Part shown: piece by piece, positions 17,618-30,188 of the stretch
How the letters are laid out: every line of letters starts with the position of its first letter
How positions within the stretch are numbered: position 1 is the stretch's first letter
Assembly: GCA_937127435.1 (NCBI GenBank)
Contig: CAKZLZ010000236.1
Span: 1 to 58,173 of the forward strand
Length of the DNA stretch: 58,173 nt
Source of the DNA: an uncultured Verrucomicrobiota bacterium
GTDB taxonomy: Bacteria > Verrucomicrobiota > Kiritimatiellia > SS1-B-03-39 > UBA6053
Direction of reading: 5' to 3'
Made by a program: the position numbers and the translations under genes
The notes under the pieces: model-generated
Seen by the model: the letters and a program-made list of their open reading frames with translations, nothing else
Databases searched by the model: none
What the model was told of the DNA's origin: nothing

Positions 17618-18628
17618 ATGGTACACCGTAAACCTTCCAGAATCAATCGCTTCGTCAGCACTCTGTTAAAAAGATTGCTGAAACTCTTGCTGTTGACGCT
17701 CGCGGTTCTTTTTGCCCTCTATCTACGGATTACCCTGACCCGGGAACATCGGGCTGCGGTTTTAGAAGTACCCGAGAACCCCCAGCCGCCTCCCCGGCGC
17801 GCACCGGATACCCTGCGTCTTCTCACCTATAATATCGCCCATGGACGGGGCCCGAATCTGGGCGCGAAAAATACCGACGGGGGAAACGAAACAGAAAAAC
17901 GGGAACGCCTGATACGAATCGGGCAGGAAATTCAGGCTTTGGGCGCGGATATCGTGTTCCTCCAGGAAGTGGATTTCAATTGCTGGTGGAGTCACAATAT
18001 GGATCAAGCCGCCATCATTGCCGAAGCCGCCGGCTTTGAAACCATTGTCCGTCAACGCAATATTGATTCAGGACTTCCGGTTTTCCGCCGCTACGATTTT
18101 GGCAATGCGCTGCTCAGCCGTCTCCCCATCTCGGAAGTGTCACGGTTAAAACTTCCCGCTTACTCGGAACTGGAAGCCATCTTCGCCGGAAATCACGATG
18201 GATTGGTTGCAAAAATTCAACTCAGTGAAGAAGAAGAGATTTTGGTGGTCGGATTGCATCTGGAAGTAAGAAGCGAAGATGTACGGGTAGAAGCTGCCGC
18301 GGAAATCATTGGGCTGCAAAGAGAAACCTCACTGCCCATGCTCTTAATGGGAGACTTCAACAGCACCCCTCCCGGCATGCCGGATGCCCAGACTTCTGCC
18401 GTGGGACAGAATACGATTGAACTTTTAGAAAGTTTTGGGGAATTTCAACGCCGCCCGATCCGGGGACAGGGAACCCACCACGACTTCACTTTTCCCAGCG
18501 AGGCTCCCCGGCGAACCATCGATTGGATTCTTCCCGACCGGAATTGGCGGATCCAGGAATACCGGGTCGTCCGCGGCATGCAGCAGTCTGATCATTTGCC
18601 CGTATTGAGTACGGTGAGGAAGAGATAA
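17618..18628 (+). CDS. membrane-anchored endonuclease/exonuclease/phosphatase-family protein
   Basis: A 336-residue EEP-fold hydrolase with an N-terminal membrane anchor (about residues 15-36). The motifs are in family order: LTYNIAHG, FLQEVD (Glu metal ligand), GDFNSTPPG, and the terminal SDHLPV with catalytic Asp-His. The family includes phosphodiesterases acting on DNA, phospholipids and phosphoinositides; the substrate is not inferable. ATG 17618 is preferred to an in-frame GTG at 17600. The gene is followed at once by a heptamer repeat array. Confidence 0.85.
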   Translation: MVHRKPSRINRFVSTLLKRLLKLLLLTLAVLFALYLRITLTREHRAAVLEVPENPQPPPRRAPDTLRLLTYNIAHGRGPNLGAKNTDGGNETEKRERLIRIGQEIQALGADIVFLQEVDFNCWWSHNMDQAAIIAEAAGFETIVRQRNIDSGLPVFRRYDFGNALLSRLPISEVSRLKLPAYSELEAIFAGNHDGLVAKIQLSEEEEILVVGLHLEVRSEDVRVEAAAEIIGLQRETSLPMLLMGDFNSTPPGMPDAQTSAVGQNTIELLESFGEFQRRPIRGQGTHHDFTFPSEAPRRTIDWILPDRNWRIQEYRVVRGMQQSDHLPVLSTVRKR

Positions 18629-18630
18629 GA

Positions 18631-18709
18631 GGAGGTCGGAGGTCGGAGGTCGGAGGTCGGAGGTCGGAGGTCGGAGGTCGGAGGTCGGAGGTCGGAGGTC
18701 GGAGGTCGG
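18631..18709. repeat. GGAGGTC heptamer tandem array, 11 copies
   Basis: About 11.3 uninterrupted copies of GGAGGTC begin two bases after a stop codon. The following bases to 18780 contain AACGTTGGAAGTTCAATGTTGAA-like near-repeats of the kind common between genes in PVC genomes. The same heptamer appears twice inside the MuA-like gene (56759-56772). No gene was found between 18710 and 18844. Confidence 0.95.
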
Positions 18710-18844
18710 TGAAAATTAAAACTTCAACGTTGGAAGTTCAATGTTGAATGCCTGCCCGTGCCGTTCCGGCAGGTGAACGGCCAGGGTTCGACGTTCGCTT
18801 TTATTTCCTCAATTCTCATTTCCCTGACCTCTCCCCTCTAACTT

Positions 18845-19675
18845 CTACCCTCTTATCAGGCTCGCTTTCGAATCCTCAATCGGAATATCCACCGGTTTCC
18901 GGTCTAAAAAGATGCGGGTGTGGCTGTAGCCCGCAGCCTCCAGAAAGTCCAAAGCATCTTCAAAATGGGCGGCCACCCTTTCCGGACGATGGGCATCAGC
19001 CCCGATGACCACCGGGATACCCCGAAGATTCATTTCACGCAATATGGTTGGCGATGGATTCATTTCCGGGATGGTTTTCAGCAGTCCGGAGGTATTGATT
19101 TCCATGGCAATCCCCGTAGCGGCAATACGGTCAAGACAGTTTCGGATATGGTCCAGATTCTTTTCCAGATTCCATTCATCTGAGCCGTAATTTTTCACCA
19201 AATCGGGATGGGAAAGGCTGTCAAAGAGACCGGATTCTGCGGCCTCCACCAAACTTAAAAAATATTGATGGTGATACGCGGGCCAATCGCCCTTAAAATA
19301 GCGCGCCTTGTACTCCTCAATCTGAGGATGCACAGAGCCCAGAACATAATGCAAAGGTTCACGGGCATGTAAGGCCTCCAGCCAACCCTCGAGCCCCGGC
19401 AGGTAGTCACTTTCCAGGCCCAAACGCACATCCACCTCTCCCGCCCACTTTTCACGGCAATCCCCCACCAGTTTCACATAGTCGTCCCATTCTGCCGGAG
19501 ACATCCTGACATTGGCAGACATTCCGTCCGGCAAAGGACAATGACAGGTTACAATCATACCTTTTAGCCCGCGCTTTTGGGCCATGGCCGCATATGCATC
19601 CGGCATTCCCTGCGCATGTTTGCAAAGCGGCGTGTGCATATGGGTTTCATAGAGAACGGGAACTTTATCACTCAT
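18845..19675 (-). CDS. histidinol-phosphatase, PHP (HisJ/HisK) type
   Basis: A 276-residue PHP-domain phosphatase. The metal-binding motif ETHMHTPLCKHA (residues 10-21) and later LGLESDYLPG, VLGSVHP and SHPDLVKNYG are characteristic of the HisJ family. It dephosphorylates L-histidinol phosphate in histidine biosynthesis. Another histidine gene, hisF, lies 11 kb away rather than adjacent, so the pathway is dispersed. PHP phosphoesterases of other specificity cannot be excluded. Confidence 0.85.
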   Translation of the reverse strand: MSDKVPVLYETHMHTPLCKHAQGMPDAYAAMAQKRGLKGMIVTCHCPLPDGMSANVRMSPAEWDDYVKLVGDCREKWAGEVDVRLGLESDYLPGLEGWLEALHAREPLHYVLGSVHPQIEEYKARYFKGDWPAYHHQYFLSLVEAAESGLFDSLSHPDLVKNYGSDEWNLEKNLDHIRNCLDRIAATGIAMEINTSGLLKTIPEMNPSPTILREMNLRGIPVVIGADAHRPERVAAHFEDALDFLEAAGYSHTRIFLDRKPVDIPIEDSKASLIRG

Positions 19676-19818
19676 ACCCTAAGTATTCCTTATATAAACG
19701 AAAGATCAAGGCCCCGTTTCAATCAAAGCCAAACTTGGGTCCATTATTGACCTGACAACGATAATTTGTTTAGTGTAGATTCACACTTTATGATTACTTC
19801 CACCATCCAAAGATCTTC

Positions 19819-21069
19819 ATGTTAATCGAATTTTGTTGTCCGGTCTGTAAAGCACCTCTGGCCATCAATAAACAGGTCATTGGAGGGCAGGTAAATTGTC
19901 CAAGCTGCCAAAAACTGATTCTGTTACCTGTAGAATCTCCGCTGCCCCGCAAGGATGAGAAGATTACCCCTTTCCATAAAAGCCAGCAGTATGATGCGGA
20001 TGAAATTGCTTCTGCGATCTGCACCAGCGTGGAGCCCTACCGCCGGGATCTGGAAAACAAATCCAACCTGCTCAATGACGCAGTAGAAATGGTGAAAATC
20101 CGGAATGAGCGGATTCGCGATATTGAATCCCTGATGCTCAATACCCAGAAAGAACTGTGGGAACTTGAAGTCGCTCAGGAAGAAAATGGTGAAAAAATTT
20201 CCCAACTGAGCGAGGACGCGAACAATTTGCGTAACACTGAACCGGATGAAAATCCGGAGCAGGAAGAAAAAATCAATACCTTAGCCGCCAAGAAGGATAA
20301 ACTCAAAGCGCGCCTGTCCAATATGGTTGAACATTCAGAGAACTTGGAAAACAAGCTCTACGAAGTTCGGGGTATGATCCAACCCGGGAGCCCCACCCTG
20401 GAAATGATCGAAAAAATGTCCGCGACTCTCCAACAACAGCTGGAAAGTCTGGAAGAGGAAAATCGGGATCTGGATTTGGCCACCGAGTATTTGTCCCAGG
20501 CGGCAACAGAACTGCTGAAATTACAAAAACAGGTGGGTGAAAAAGAACAGGCACGTCAACAAATTGAAGACTTAATGCGTTCCTCATCAGTGGACATGCA
20601 GCTGGCAGTGGAAGAGCGGAACCAGTGGCGGAAAAAAGCCACCGATATGGAAAAAGAGTTTAAGCCTCAACAAGAGGAACTCGAGCGCCTGCGTTTACAG
20701 GCTTCTGAATCCGAAAAGCTCCAGGCGGAACTGAGCGAAGACCGGGATCATTCCAAGCGCCTTCGCGGTGAACTCGAAGACAATTTAGAGCTGTTACGCA
20801 AACGCATTGAACAAGAGCGTGCCACCCATCAGCAAACCCTCGAAGAGCGGGAAAACAAGCTGAAGGCGGATACCCAGAAAAAAACCGCCCTGTTGGAAAA
20901 AAAATTGAAAGCGGCCAATGCGGATCTCGATGCGACGGAAGAGAAACTGGCCATATCCCTGCAAACCCAACAGCAACTTGCAGAGCAGAATATGCAAGGG
21001 GAACAGCAGCGCCGGAAGTTGAAAGCCGAAATTGAAGAGTTACAGGATCAATTACACGCTCAGGAATAA
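19819..21069 (+). CDS. zinc-ribbon coiled-coil protein
   Basis: A 416-residue protein. The first 30 residues hold C7-P-V-C10 and C27-P-S-C30, a small zinc ribbon identical in spacing to that of the kinase at 34688 and a prophage protein at 52586. From about residue 60 to the end it is almost all heptad-rich coiled coil, dense in Glu, Lys, Gln and Leu. There is no membrane segment or enzyme motif. The role is unknown; a structural or scaffold role is the natural guess. The last 175 bases of the gene are duplicated at 21789-21963. Confidence 0.75.
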   Translation: MLIEFCCPVCKAPLAINKQVIGGQVNCPSCQKLILLPVESPLPRKDEKITPFHKSQQYDADEIASAICTSVEPYRRDLENKSNLLNDAVEMVKIRNERIRDIESLMLNTQKELWELEVAQEENGEKISQLSEDANNLRNTEPDENPEQEEKINTLAAKKDKLKARLSNMVEHSENLENKLYEVRGMIQPGSPTLEMIEKMSATLQQQLESLEEENRDLDLATEYLSQAATELLKLQKQVGEKEQARQQIEDLMRSSSVDMQLAVEERNQWRKKATDMEKEFKPQQEELERLRLQASESEKLQAELSEDRDHSKRLRGELEDNLELLRKRIEQERATHQQTLEERENKLKADTQKKTALLEKKLKAANADLDATEEKLAISLQTQQQLAEQNMQGEQQRRKLKAEIEELQDQLHAQE

Positions 21070-21335
21070 CCCGTTTGAGCCGGCCGTTCATGCGAACGGT
21101 TGTGGCGAGGTATTGAGCACAGGGTTGAGAGAGCGTTCTTTTCTGATTTTGCGAATCAAATACAGAATGTAGATGATCATCGCTAGAAACACGATCCTGT
21201 CTTCACCGCAAAGAAGATTAGAAATCAAAAACATCTTGTTTATAGATCCGAAAATTGTGACGATTGTGCAAGCCCTGCCCCCACCATGGGAGCAGGGTAC
21301 GAAGCTTGAACCCCTTAACACCTAAAGAAAAACGC

Positions 21336-21719
21336 ATGTCCTTCTTTGATTACCTGTTTGACAGTGAATGGAGTCAACGTTCAGATATTGAAACGCTTAA
21401 AGCCCGGGGCAGACAACAGCAAATGGTTGCAGCCCGAAACTCCCGGCAAAATACTTCAAAAGTAAATGATCTTGAGGCAAAGGTTATAGAATTACAGGAA
21501 GAGGTGGGTGCGCTTCAACTCATCACCAGAGGCCTGTTGGAAATTCTAAAAGATTCTCCGGACTGGGATGATAAAAAATTTAAAGACACCCTGTTAGAAC
21601 TGGATTTGGAAGATGGGAATCTTGACGGAAAGATCTCGTCACCGGTTTCGGAGAAACCGAAGCCGAAAGTGAAGATTAAAGATATGCATAAAGTGAAGGT
21701 TAAAAAAATACGGATTTAA
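21336..21719 (+). CDS. small coiled-coil protein, unknown function
   Basis: A 127-residue hydrophilic protein beginning MSFFDYLFDSEWSQRSDIETLK. It has a short coiled coil (NDLEAKVIELQEEVGALQLITRGLLEIL) and a lysine-rich tail of alternating Lys/Val. No known domain was recognised. Translation from ATG 21336 is preferred; the earlier in-frame residues look non-coding. It lies between the coiled-coil gene and the duplicated tail fragment. Confidence 0.6.
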   Translation: MSFFDYLFDSEWSQRSDIETLKARGRQQQMVAARNSRQNTSKVNDLEAKVIELQEEVGALQLITRGLLEILKDSPDWDDKKFKDTLLELDLEDGNLDGKISSPVSEKPKPKVKIKDMHKVKVKKIRI

Positions 21720-21748
21720 CCTAAGGAGACGCCCCTTGCCTTTCATCT

Positions 21749-21963
21749 GAAGAAATGCTTGTGGCATTGGAAAAGTCCTACCAGTGGCGGAAAAAAAATT
21801 AAAAGCGGCCAATGCGGATCTCGATGCGACGGAAGAGAAACTGGCCATATCCCTGCAAACCCAACAGCAACTTGCAGAGCAGAATATGCAAGGGGAACAG
21901 CAGCGCCGGAAGTTGAAAGCCGAAATTGAAGAGTTACAGGATCAATTACACGCTCAGGAATAA
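21749..21963 (+). pseudogene. paralogue remnant carrying a near-exact copy of the coiled-coil gene tail
   Basis: Bases 21789-21963 repeat 20895-21069 with a single difference over 175 bases. The 40 bases before that read EEMLVALEKSYQWRKK, a diverged relative of the parent's VDMQLAVEERNQWRKK, which in the parent sits about 260 bases upstream of the repeated block. The two parts meet at GGAAAAAA, a run present at both parent sites, and the frame is broken there by a stop. This fits a tandem paralogue collapsed by microhomology deletion. Confidence 0.75.
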
Positions 21964-21967
21964 GCGT

Positions 21968-22471
21968 TTACATCGGCAGAGGCTTGCGCTTCCATTCCAT
22001 TAATAGTTTCCAGGCAAAGACTACAGTCAAAATTACAGCCAGCGCCCCCATCCAAATGGGAAGGAACCCGGTCATTCGGGGTCTGAGTAAAAAAGCGCGG
22101 CCGGGGTTTTCATGATGTAAAAAACACTCGGCAGGAGCCCCGGCAACATAGGGGGCCAGCATTTTTAAAACCTTCTTTCTGCTGACAGGTTTCAAGTTAT
22201 AGGACCATGCAAAACCCGTGCTCTCATAATGTTTCCCTTCATAGGAATACTCATATCGAACTGCGGGAACATTTCGAAGGTCCCTGGGGGCTCCCCAGGG
22301 TCTGACTTCGGACACTTTGATTTCGCAGGGAACCCTTTGCCACATCTTAAATTCACGATTTTCCAATACCGGCTCCACAAAACTTTCCACACTCACAAAT
22401 CCGGAGAGGAGTGTAGCCAAAGAAAAATAGAAAAGCCGTACCCGGCATCTGGCTGGAAGGTTGTCTGTCAT
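21968..22471 (-). CDS. DUF3592-family membrane protein
   Basis: A 167-residue protein with an N-terminal hydrophobic segment (about 11-28) and a C-terminal one (about 137-158). Between them lies a DUF3592 domain: CEIKVSEVRPWG, VRYEYSYEGKHYESTGF, APAECFLHHENPGRAFL. The Tyr-rich strand and the Y-x-P-x-x-P-x-x-A-like end are typical. Function is unknown for the family. It reads leftward and is convergent with the remnant whose stop lies 4 bases from its end. Confidence 0.75.
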   Translation of the reverse strand: MTDNLPARCRVRLFYFSLATLLSGFVSVESFVEPVLENREFKMWQRVPCEIKVSEVRPWGAPRDLRNVPAVRYEYSYEGKHYESTGFAWSYNLKPVSRKKVLKMLAPYVAGAPAECFLHHENPGRAFLLRPRMTGFLPIWMGALAVILTVVFAWKLLMEWKRKPLPM

Positions 22472-22543
22472 TGCTTTTTCAAATCCTTATTATGCACAAT
22501 GCAGGATTTCAGCGAAGCAAAACATTACCGGGTGTTCCGATAT

Positions 22544-23533
22544 TTAAGCCACCGGCAAAAAATCTTTGCCGATCACCCGGCCTTGATTCTCGAGAAATGC
22601 AATGGCCTGTTCGCGTACTCCGTGACTGGCCACCCCGAGAAGGATAAACGCTACTCCGGGTATATCCTCTGGTGAAATGACCGGGCGGCCTTTGATGCGC
22701 TGTCCGATTTTTGCCTCCGCCACATCGATAAAACCTTTAAACGGCTTCCCCATTTTTTCTAACCCGGTAAACCGTTTACGGGTCACCCGCCCGGCCCCCC
22801 AAAGATAAACCGGACGTTTTTTGGGAAGAGATTTATGCAGGTAGAGACACTTGACCGCATAAAAAGCTTCGGGGTCATAGCGGGGATCGTTGCGTGACAA
22901 TCGGCTGGGAAGATCCTGCCAAATCAACAGTTCCTCCGGGATCTTGGCAAACCGCGCTCCCCCTTGAAACCACCGTAACCACAATTCAAAATCTTCGGGA
23001 TAATCCCCTTCCCGATAATTGCCGAATTCTTCGATCCCTCCCCGCCGCCACATGACCGAGGGATGGGCAACGGTGGCATCAACAAATCGGTGATACAAAT
23101 GATCTTCAGGCGTGATCAGTTGATTTAACCACGCGACATGTGCGGCATAACCGGCCTGGGTTTCTTTGTCCCCGCCAAAGGTCACCTGACAAGCAACCAA
23201 ATCCACATCCTCATGGCTTTCAAGATACGCCACTTGTTTTTCAAACCGTGTCGGCAGACAAAGATCATCCGCATCCATCCGGGCAACAAAATCCCCCTGA
23301 ACATTTTCGATCCCCGTCTGAAGTGCGGAGACAATTCCGTCGTGCGCAATGGGCAAATAGCGAATGCGGGAATCCTTCTCAGCAAAAGACTTTGCCAGTT
23401 CCGAACTTCCATCTGTGGACCCGTCGTCGACAAGCAACAACTCCCAGTCTTCGAGGGTTTGGGTCAAAACGGAATCGACCGCCGCCTCCAGTGTGGGTCG
23501 GGCATTAAAAAAAGGTAAGACTACTGAAATCAT
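22544..23533 (-). CDS. family 2 glycosyltransferase
   Basis: A 329-residue GT-A transferase. The N-terminus ISVVLPFFNARPTLEAAVDSVLTQT leads to DDGSTDGS and the metal-binding ARMDADDL, the GT2 signature set; the acceptor region FELWLRWFQGGARF follows. The last 100 residues (RPVYLWGAGRVTRKRFTGLEKMGKPFKGFIDV) resemble a nucleotide-sugar/NAD-binding-like appendix found on some GT2 proteins. Acceptor and donor are not inferable. It is a lone leftward gene upstream of DUF3592. Confidence 0.88.
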   Translation of the reverse strand: MISVVLPFFNARPTLEAAVDSVLTQTLEDWELLLVDDGSTDGSSELAKSFAEKDSRIRYLPIAHDGIVSALQTGIENVQGDFVARMDADDLCLPTRFEKQVAYLESHEDVDLVACQVTFGGDKETQAGYAAHVAWLNQLITPEDHLYHRFVDATVAHPSVMWRRGGIEEFGNYREGDYPEDFELWLRWFQGGARFAKIPEELLIWQDLPSRLSRNDPRYDPEAFYAVKCLYLHKSLPKKRPVYLWGAGRVTRKRFTGLEKMGKPFKGFIDVAEAKIGQRIKGRPVISPEDIPGVAFILLGVASHGVREQAIAFLENQGRVIGKDFLPVA

Positions 23534-23642
23534 AATTTTGATTTACCTCAACCGCAGAAACCCCAAACGCTCAACACTTTTGTTGTTTCGTATTTGAATA
23601 TAGAATTCGAGGTGGATTTTTTTATATATGTTGTGGTTAATA

Positions 23643-23675
23643 AAAAACCACGCAGTGTTTAGATGCGTGGTTTTT
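23643..23675 (-). terminator. rho-independent terminator after gyrA
   Basis: A 12-bp perfect stem AAAAACCACGCA/TGCGTGGTTTTT with a 9-base loop begins 18 bases past the gyrA stop. The flanking A and T tracts could make it work in both directions. Confidence 0.85.
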
Positions 23676-23693
23676 CGTTTAGAATTGGACGGT

Positions 23694-26279
23694 TTATTCC
23701 TCTTCAGAGTCGTCGTCTTCATCCTCGATATCGTCTTCGATTTCTTCATCTTCAACGATTTCTTCTTCGGGAATTTCCACTTCGTCTTCAGGACTGATTT
23801 CGGGTTTCACGGTTTCCTCTTCTTCCTCGTCAGGCTCACGCTCAACCGGAATCGCGGCCACCAAGGTATCCCCTTCGTCCAGTCTTACCAATCGAACGCC
23901 CTGGGTGCTTCGGCCCATGGGTCGTAAGTCTTCAACCTTCATACGAATGACGACTCCGCGTTCGGTAATTAACATCAAGGCATGATTGTCATTCACCGTA
24001 AAGGCTGTGACCACATCACCGTTTCGTTCGTTGACCATGATGGTGCGAACCCCCAGGCCTCCGCGTTTGGTTTCGCGGTATTCAGAAATCGGTGAACGTT
24101 TTCCATATCCGTTTTCGCAAATGACCATCAGGCATTCTTCAGGATCGGCAACGGTACAGCTGACAACCTTCTGCCCTTCTTTCAATCGAATGCCGCGGAC
24201 ACCGCGGGCGGTACGGCCCATGTCACGCAATTGACTTTCGTTGAACCGAACCGTCATGCCACCGGAAGTGGTGACCATTAATTCGTCATTGCCGTTGGTG
24301 AGCTTCACGCTGATCAACTGATCGCCTTCATCAATGTTGATGGCCTTAATTCCGTTGGCCCGAACATTTTTGAATTTGGCCAAATTGGTTTTCTTGGTGG
24401 TTCCGCTTTGAGTGGTGAATACCACATGTTGTTCTTCAGAGAATTCGCGGATCCGCATAAACGCGGTAATCTTTTCGTCTTCCTGCAGGTTGAGCAGATT
24501 AATGATCGCCTTGCCTTTGGAAGTACGGGGCGACTCGGGAATGTCATACACTTTCTTCCAGAACACCCGGCCCTGCTCCGTGAAGCAAAGCAGAATATCA
24601 TGGGTGGAAGCAAAGAAGATGTTCTCAACGAAATCTTCTTCTTTGGTACTCATGGCACGGATTCCGCGTCCACCGCGACGCTGCTCTTTGTAAGTATCAG
24701 CAGGTACGCGTTTGATGTAACCCTGATGACTGATAGTAATAACGGACGGACGGTCCTCAATCAGATCTTCAAAATTAATTTCGGAATCATCCGCGGTAAT
24801 TTCGGTACGGCGGGGGTTGCCGTAAATCCGTTTCATTTCAATCAGGTCATCTTTAATGACGCCGTAAATTAATTTCGCATCGGCCAACAATGATTTCAGA
24901 TAAGCAATGCGTTCCTGAATTTCATCATATTCGCTTTGCACCTTGTCGCGTTCGAGTCCGGTGAGTTGATACAAGCGCATTTCCAAAATGGCGTTGGCCT
25001 GTATCACAGAGAATGCAAAGCGTTCAATCAATCCGGCCCGGGCTTCATCACGGGTAGAGGCGGCGCGGATAATCCGCACCACTTCGTCCATGTTGTCCAT
25101 GGCAATCAGCAGACCTTCCAGAATGTGGGCACGGGCTTCCGCCTTGGCCAATTCAAACTGGGTGCGTCGGGTAATGACTTCAAACCGGTGATCCAGGAAT
25201 GCTTTGAGCATTTCCTTCAGGTTCATCACCTTCGGACGCCCGTGGTCAATCGCCAACATGATAACCCCGAAAGTATTTTCGAGATAGGTCTGTTTGTAGA
25301 GATTGTTGAGCACGATCGACGCCATAGCGTTCCGTTTGATTTCGATCACCACCCGGATACCTTCCTTATCGGATTCGTCGCGCACATCGGAAATCCCTTC
25401 GATGCGTTTTTCGCGAACCAGCTCCGCAACCTTCATCACCAAATTGGCTTTGTTTACGGTATAGGGAAGTTCGGTAATAATAATGGTTTCTTTGCCCCGG
25501 GCATCTTCAATGATTTCCGCACGTCCGCGGATCCGCACCAGTCCCCGACCGGTTTCGTACATTTTGATAATTTCGTTTACGCCGCGAATTAATGCGCCGG
25601 TGGGAAAATCGGGCCCTTTAATATACTGCATCAAATCACGGATGCTGCAGTGCGGGTTGTCGATCAAATGCACCAGTCCGTCGATCAGCTCATCCAGGTT
25701 GTGCGGCGGAATGTTGGTGGCCATTCCCACCGCAATCCCGGTACTTCCATTCGCCAACAAGTTGGGAATACGCGCAGGCAAAACGGTGGGCTCTTCGAGT
25801 TTTTCGTCGAAGTTCAAACGCATGTCTACGGTTTCTTTATCAATGTCGGCCAGTAAATCTTCCGCCAAACGGTTCAGACGACACTCCGTATACCGGTAAG
25901 CCGCAGCCGGGTCACCGTCGATAGAACCAAAGTTCCCCTGACTGTCGATGGTGGGATAACGCATGGAAAACAACTGGGCCTGGCGGACCAAAGCGTCGTA
26001 TACGGCCGAGTCACCATGCGGATGGAATTTTCCCATCACTTCACCAACCACACGCGCACATTTCACGAAAGGACGGGTGTGAACCCAGCCGCCTTCTTTC
26101 ATCGCGTATAGGATACGGCGGTTTACAGGTTTGAGTCCGTCACGTGCGTCGGGCAAAGCGCGCCCGATAATAACCGACATCGAGTAATCGATGTAGTCGC
26201 GTTGCATTTCCTCTTCAATATTGATGAGGTCGATGTGATCTGCGGGAGCAGGAGGGGTTGGGGGATTTTCAGCATCCAT
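23694..26279 (-). CDS. gyrA: DNA gyrase subunit A
   Basis: An 861-residue type IIA topoisomerase breakage-reunion subunit. [19 protein letters not shown] opens the winged-helix region; the catalytic tyrosine is Y130 in AAAYRYTE. The quinolone-determining segment reads [10 protein letters not shown] with Ser91 and Asp95, the usual susceptible residues. The C-terminal beta-pinwheel carries the GyrA box QRRGGRG, which separates gyrase from topoisomerase IV. The last 45 residues are an unusually acidic Glu/Asp tail. It lies 23 bases downstream of gyrB in one transcription unit and is followed by a terminator. Confidence 0.97.
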   Translation of the reverse strand: MDAENPPTPPAPADHIDLINIEEEMQRDYIDYSMSVIIGRALPDARDGLKPVNRRILYAMKEGGWVHTRPFVKCARVVGEVMGKFHPHGDSAVYDALVRQAQLFSMRYPTIDSQGNFGSIDGDPAAAYRYTECRLNRLAEDLLADIDKETVDMRLNFDEKLEEPTVLPARIPNLLANGSTGIAVGMATNIPPHNLDELIDGLVHLIDNPHCSIRDLMQYIKGPDFPTGALIRGVNEIIKMYETGRGLVRIRGRAEIIEDARGKETIIITELPYTVNKANLVMKVAELVREKRIEGISDVRDESDKEGIRVVIEIKRNAMASIVLNNLYKQTYLENTFGVIMLAIDHGRPKVMNLKEMLKAFLDHRFEVITRRTQFELAKAEARAHILEGLLIAMDNMDEVVRIIRAASTRDEARAGLIERFAFSVIQANAILEMRLYQLTGLERDKVQSEYDEIQERIAYLKSLLADAKLIYGVIKDDLIEMKRIYGNPRRTEITADDSEINFEDLIEDRPSVITISHQGYIKRVPADTYKEQRRGGRGIRAMSTKEEDFVENIFFASTHDILLCFTEQGRVFWKKVYDIPESPRTSKGKAIINLLNLQEDEKITAFMRIREFSEEQHVVFTTQSGTTKKTNLAKFKNVRANGIKAINIDEGDQLISVKLTNGNDELMVTTSGGMTVRFNESQLRDMGRTARGVRGIRLKEGQKVVSCTVADPEECLMVICENGYGKRSPISEYRETKRGGLGVRTIMVNERNGDVVTAFTVNDNHALMLITERGVVIRMKVEDLRPMGRSTQGVRLVRLDEGDTLVAAIPVEREPDEEEEETVKPEISPEDEVEIPEEEIVEDEEIEDDIEDEDDDSEEE

Positions 26280-26302
26280 AAGTTTGGTCTCTTAGAAAAG
26301 GG

Positions 26303-28717
<2,415 letters not shown>

Positions 28718-28888
28718 TTACTTAAAATGAGGCTTATGATATCGAAGGCGGACATCCGCCGGAATGTGTGAAAAAATCATTAAAGCAACAACGGGGCAGA
28801 ACAAGGGGAATCGTGCTTTATTTCAGTGGGAATTTCAGCCCTTTTCTTTTGTATTGCGCTTTAATCGGTTTGTGTGCATTTTAAGCAT

Positions 28889-29308
28889 ATGAAACTCATC
28901 CCCTCCCTTTGGAACTCAAAAATGCTTTTTACGGCATTTATAAGCCTAATTTGGATAAGTTGCGCATCAGTCGAAAAAAGGATTGCCGCGAATGAACAAG
29001 TGTTCTCCACCTATCCTCCAGAAGTACAGGCAGAACTCCGCCAGGGAAAAATTGCCCTCGGCTACGACATGAAAATGGTGGAAATTGCCAAAGGCCCGCC
29101 CTCGTATGTCAACTTGAAGCAGAGTGAAGCGGGGGAAACCACCATTTGGCGATATATGCAAATGCAACAATATACTAAATCCGTGCCCGTCTATGACAGG
29201 GGCATCGCCGGAGCCAGCTGGGCGACGATCACCGAAACCGACGAGTTTGAAGTCCTTCGGGTCGAATTTAAAAACAACCAGGTCATCAGTTTTGAGGAAA
29301 TTCAATGA
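28889..29308 (+). CDS. small lipoprotein, BamE/SmpA-like region
   Basis: A 139-residue lipoprotein: MKLIPSLWNSKMLFTAFISLIWISC ends in a lipobox with the modified Cys. The mature part (KIALGYDMKMVEIAKGPPSYVNLKQSEAGETTIWRY) resembles the short helix-helix-sheet BamE/SmpA fold, where a conserved G-x-P turn follows the first helices. That resemblance is suggestive only. ATG 28889 is preferred to an in-frame GTG at 28874. Its stop overlaps the start of the esterase gene by 4 bases. Confidence 0.65.
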   Translation: MKLIPSLWNSKMLFTAFISLIWISCASVEKRIAANEQVFSTYPPEVQAELRQGKIALGYDMKMVEIAKGPPSYVNLKQSEAGETTIWRYMQMQQYTKSVPVYDRGIAGASWATITETDEFEVLRVEFKNNQVISFEEIQ

Positions 29309-30150
29309 ACACACAGTCAATCATCCGCCTACAACTTTTCATTTATATAACCCTAATCACGATGAACGCTTTCAGCCAAACCCCGGATGTAACCAAAACC
29401 TATAAACAAATCGGTGAGGTTGAACTTCAACTCCACATCTTTAATCCACCCGGCCATCAAGCCGCAGACAATTCCCCGGCCATCGTCTTTTTCTTCGGCG
29501 GAGGCTGGGTCAACGGTTCGCCCGGACAGTTTTTTCCCTTCTGCGAATACCTGGCCTCACGGGGCATGGTGGCCGCTTCGGCGGAATACCGTATCCAATC
29601 CAAACACCAAACCAGCCCGGTTGAATGTGTGAAAGACGGGAAATCTGCCATCCGCTGGATGCGGACACATGCGAAAGAACTGGGGATTGATCCCGATAAA
29701 CTGGCGGCAGGCGGCGGCTCCGCAGGGGGTCATGTGGCCGCGGCCGCCGGAACCGTCGAGGGTCTTGAAGAAGAAGGTGAAGACCTCAGCGTCTCCTCCC
29801 GCCCCAATGCCTTGGTGCTGATGAATCCCGTATTCGACAATGGTCCAGGGGGCTTTGGACACAACAAAGTGAAGGCATACTGGAAAGAAATCTCCCCGCT
29901 GCACAATCTGGATGCCGACACACCGCCCACCGTGGTTTTTCTCGGCACAGAGGATAAACTGATCCCGGTGGCTACTGCAGAAAACTACAAAGCGAAGATG
30001 GAAGCATTGGGAGGCCGCTGCGACCTTTATTTGCACGAAGGACAGGAACACGGTTTTTTTAACGCCCGAAATCCCGAAAATTTCGAAAAAATTCTTGGAC
30101 AAATGGACGTTTTTCTCTGCGACATCGGATATTTAAAAAGCACTGAATGA
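29305..30150 (+). CDS. exported alpha/beta-hydrolase (esterase/acetylesterase-like)
   Basis: A 281-residue alpha/beta hydrolase with an N-terminal signal (IIRLQLFIYITLITMNAFSQ). It has an HSL/BD-FAE-type oxyanion loop FFFGGGWVNGS and the nucleophile elbow GGGSAGGH (Ser in G-x-S-x-G). The acid is probably the Asp of GTEDKLIP and the catalytic His lies in QEHGFF. It would hydrolyse carboxyl esters, perhaps acetylated sugars. Its start overlaps the lipoprotein stop (ATGA), so the pair is translationally coupled. Confidence 0.87.
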   Translation: MNTQSIIRLQLFIYITLITMNAFSQTPDVTKTYKQIGEVELQLHIFNPPGHQAADNSPAIVFFFGGGWVNGSPGQFFPFCEYLASRGMVAASAEYRIQSKHQTSPVECVKDGKSAIRWMRTHAKELGIDPDKLAAGGGSAGGHVAAAAGTVEGLEEEGEDLSVSSRPNALVLMNPVFDNGPGGFGHNKVKAYWKEISPLHNLDADTPPTVVFLGTEDKLIPVATAENYKAKMEALGGRCDLYLHEGQEHGFFNARNPENFEKILGQMDVFLCDIGYLKSTE

Positions 30151-30188
30151 CAGTTGTCAGGGGAAATAGAAAACGCTAGGAAGCTTTC

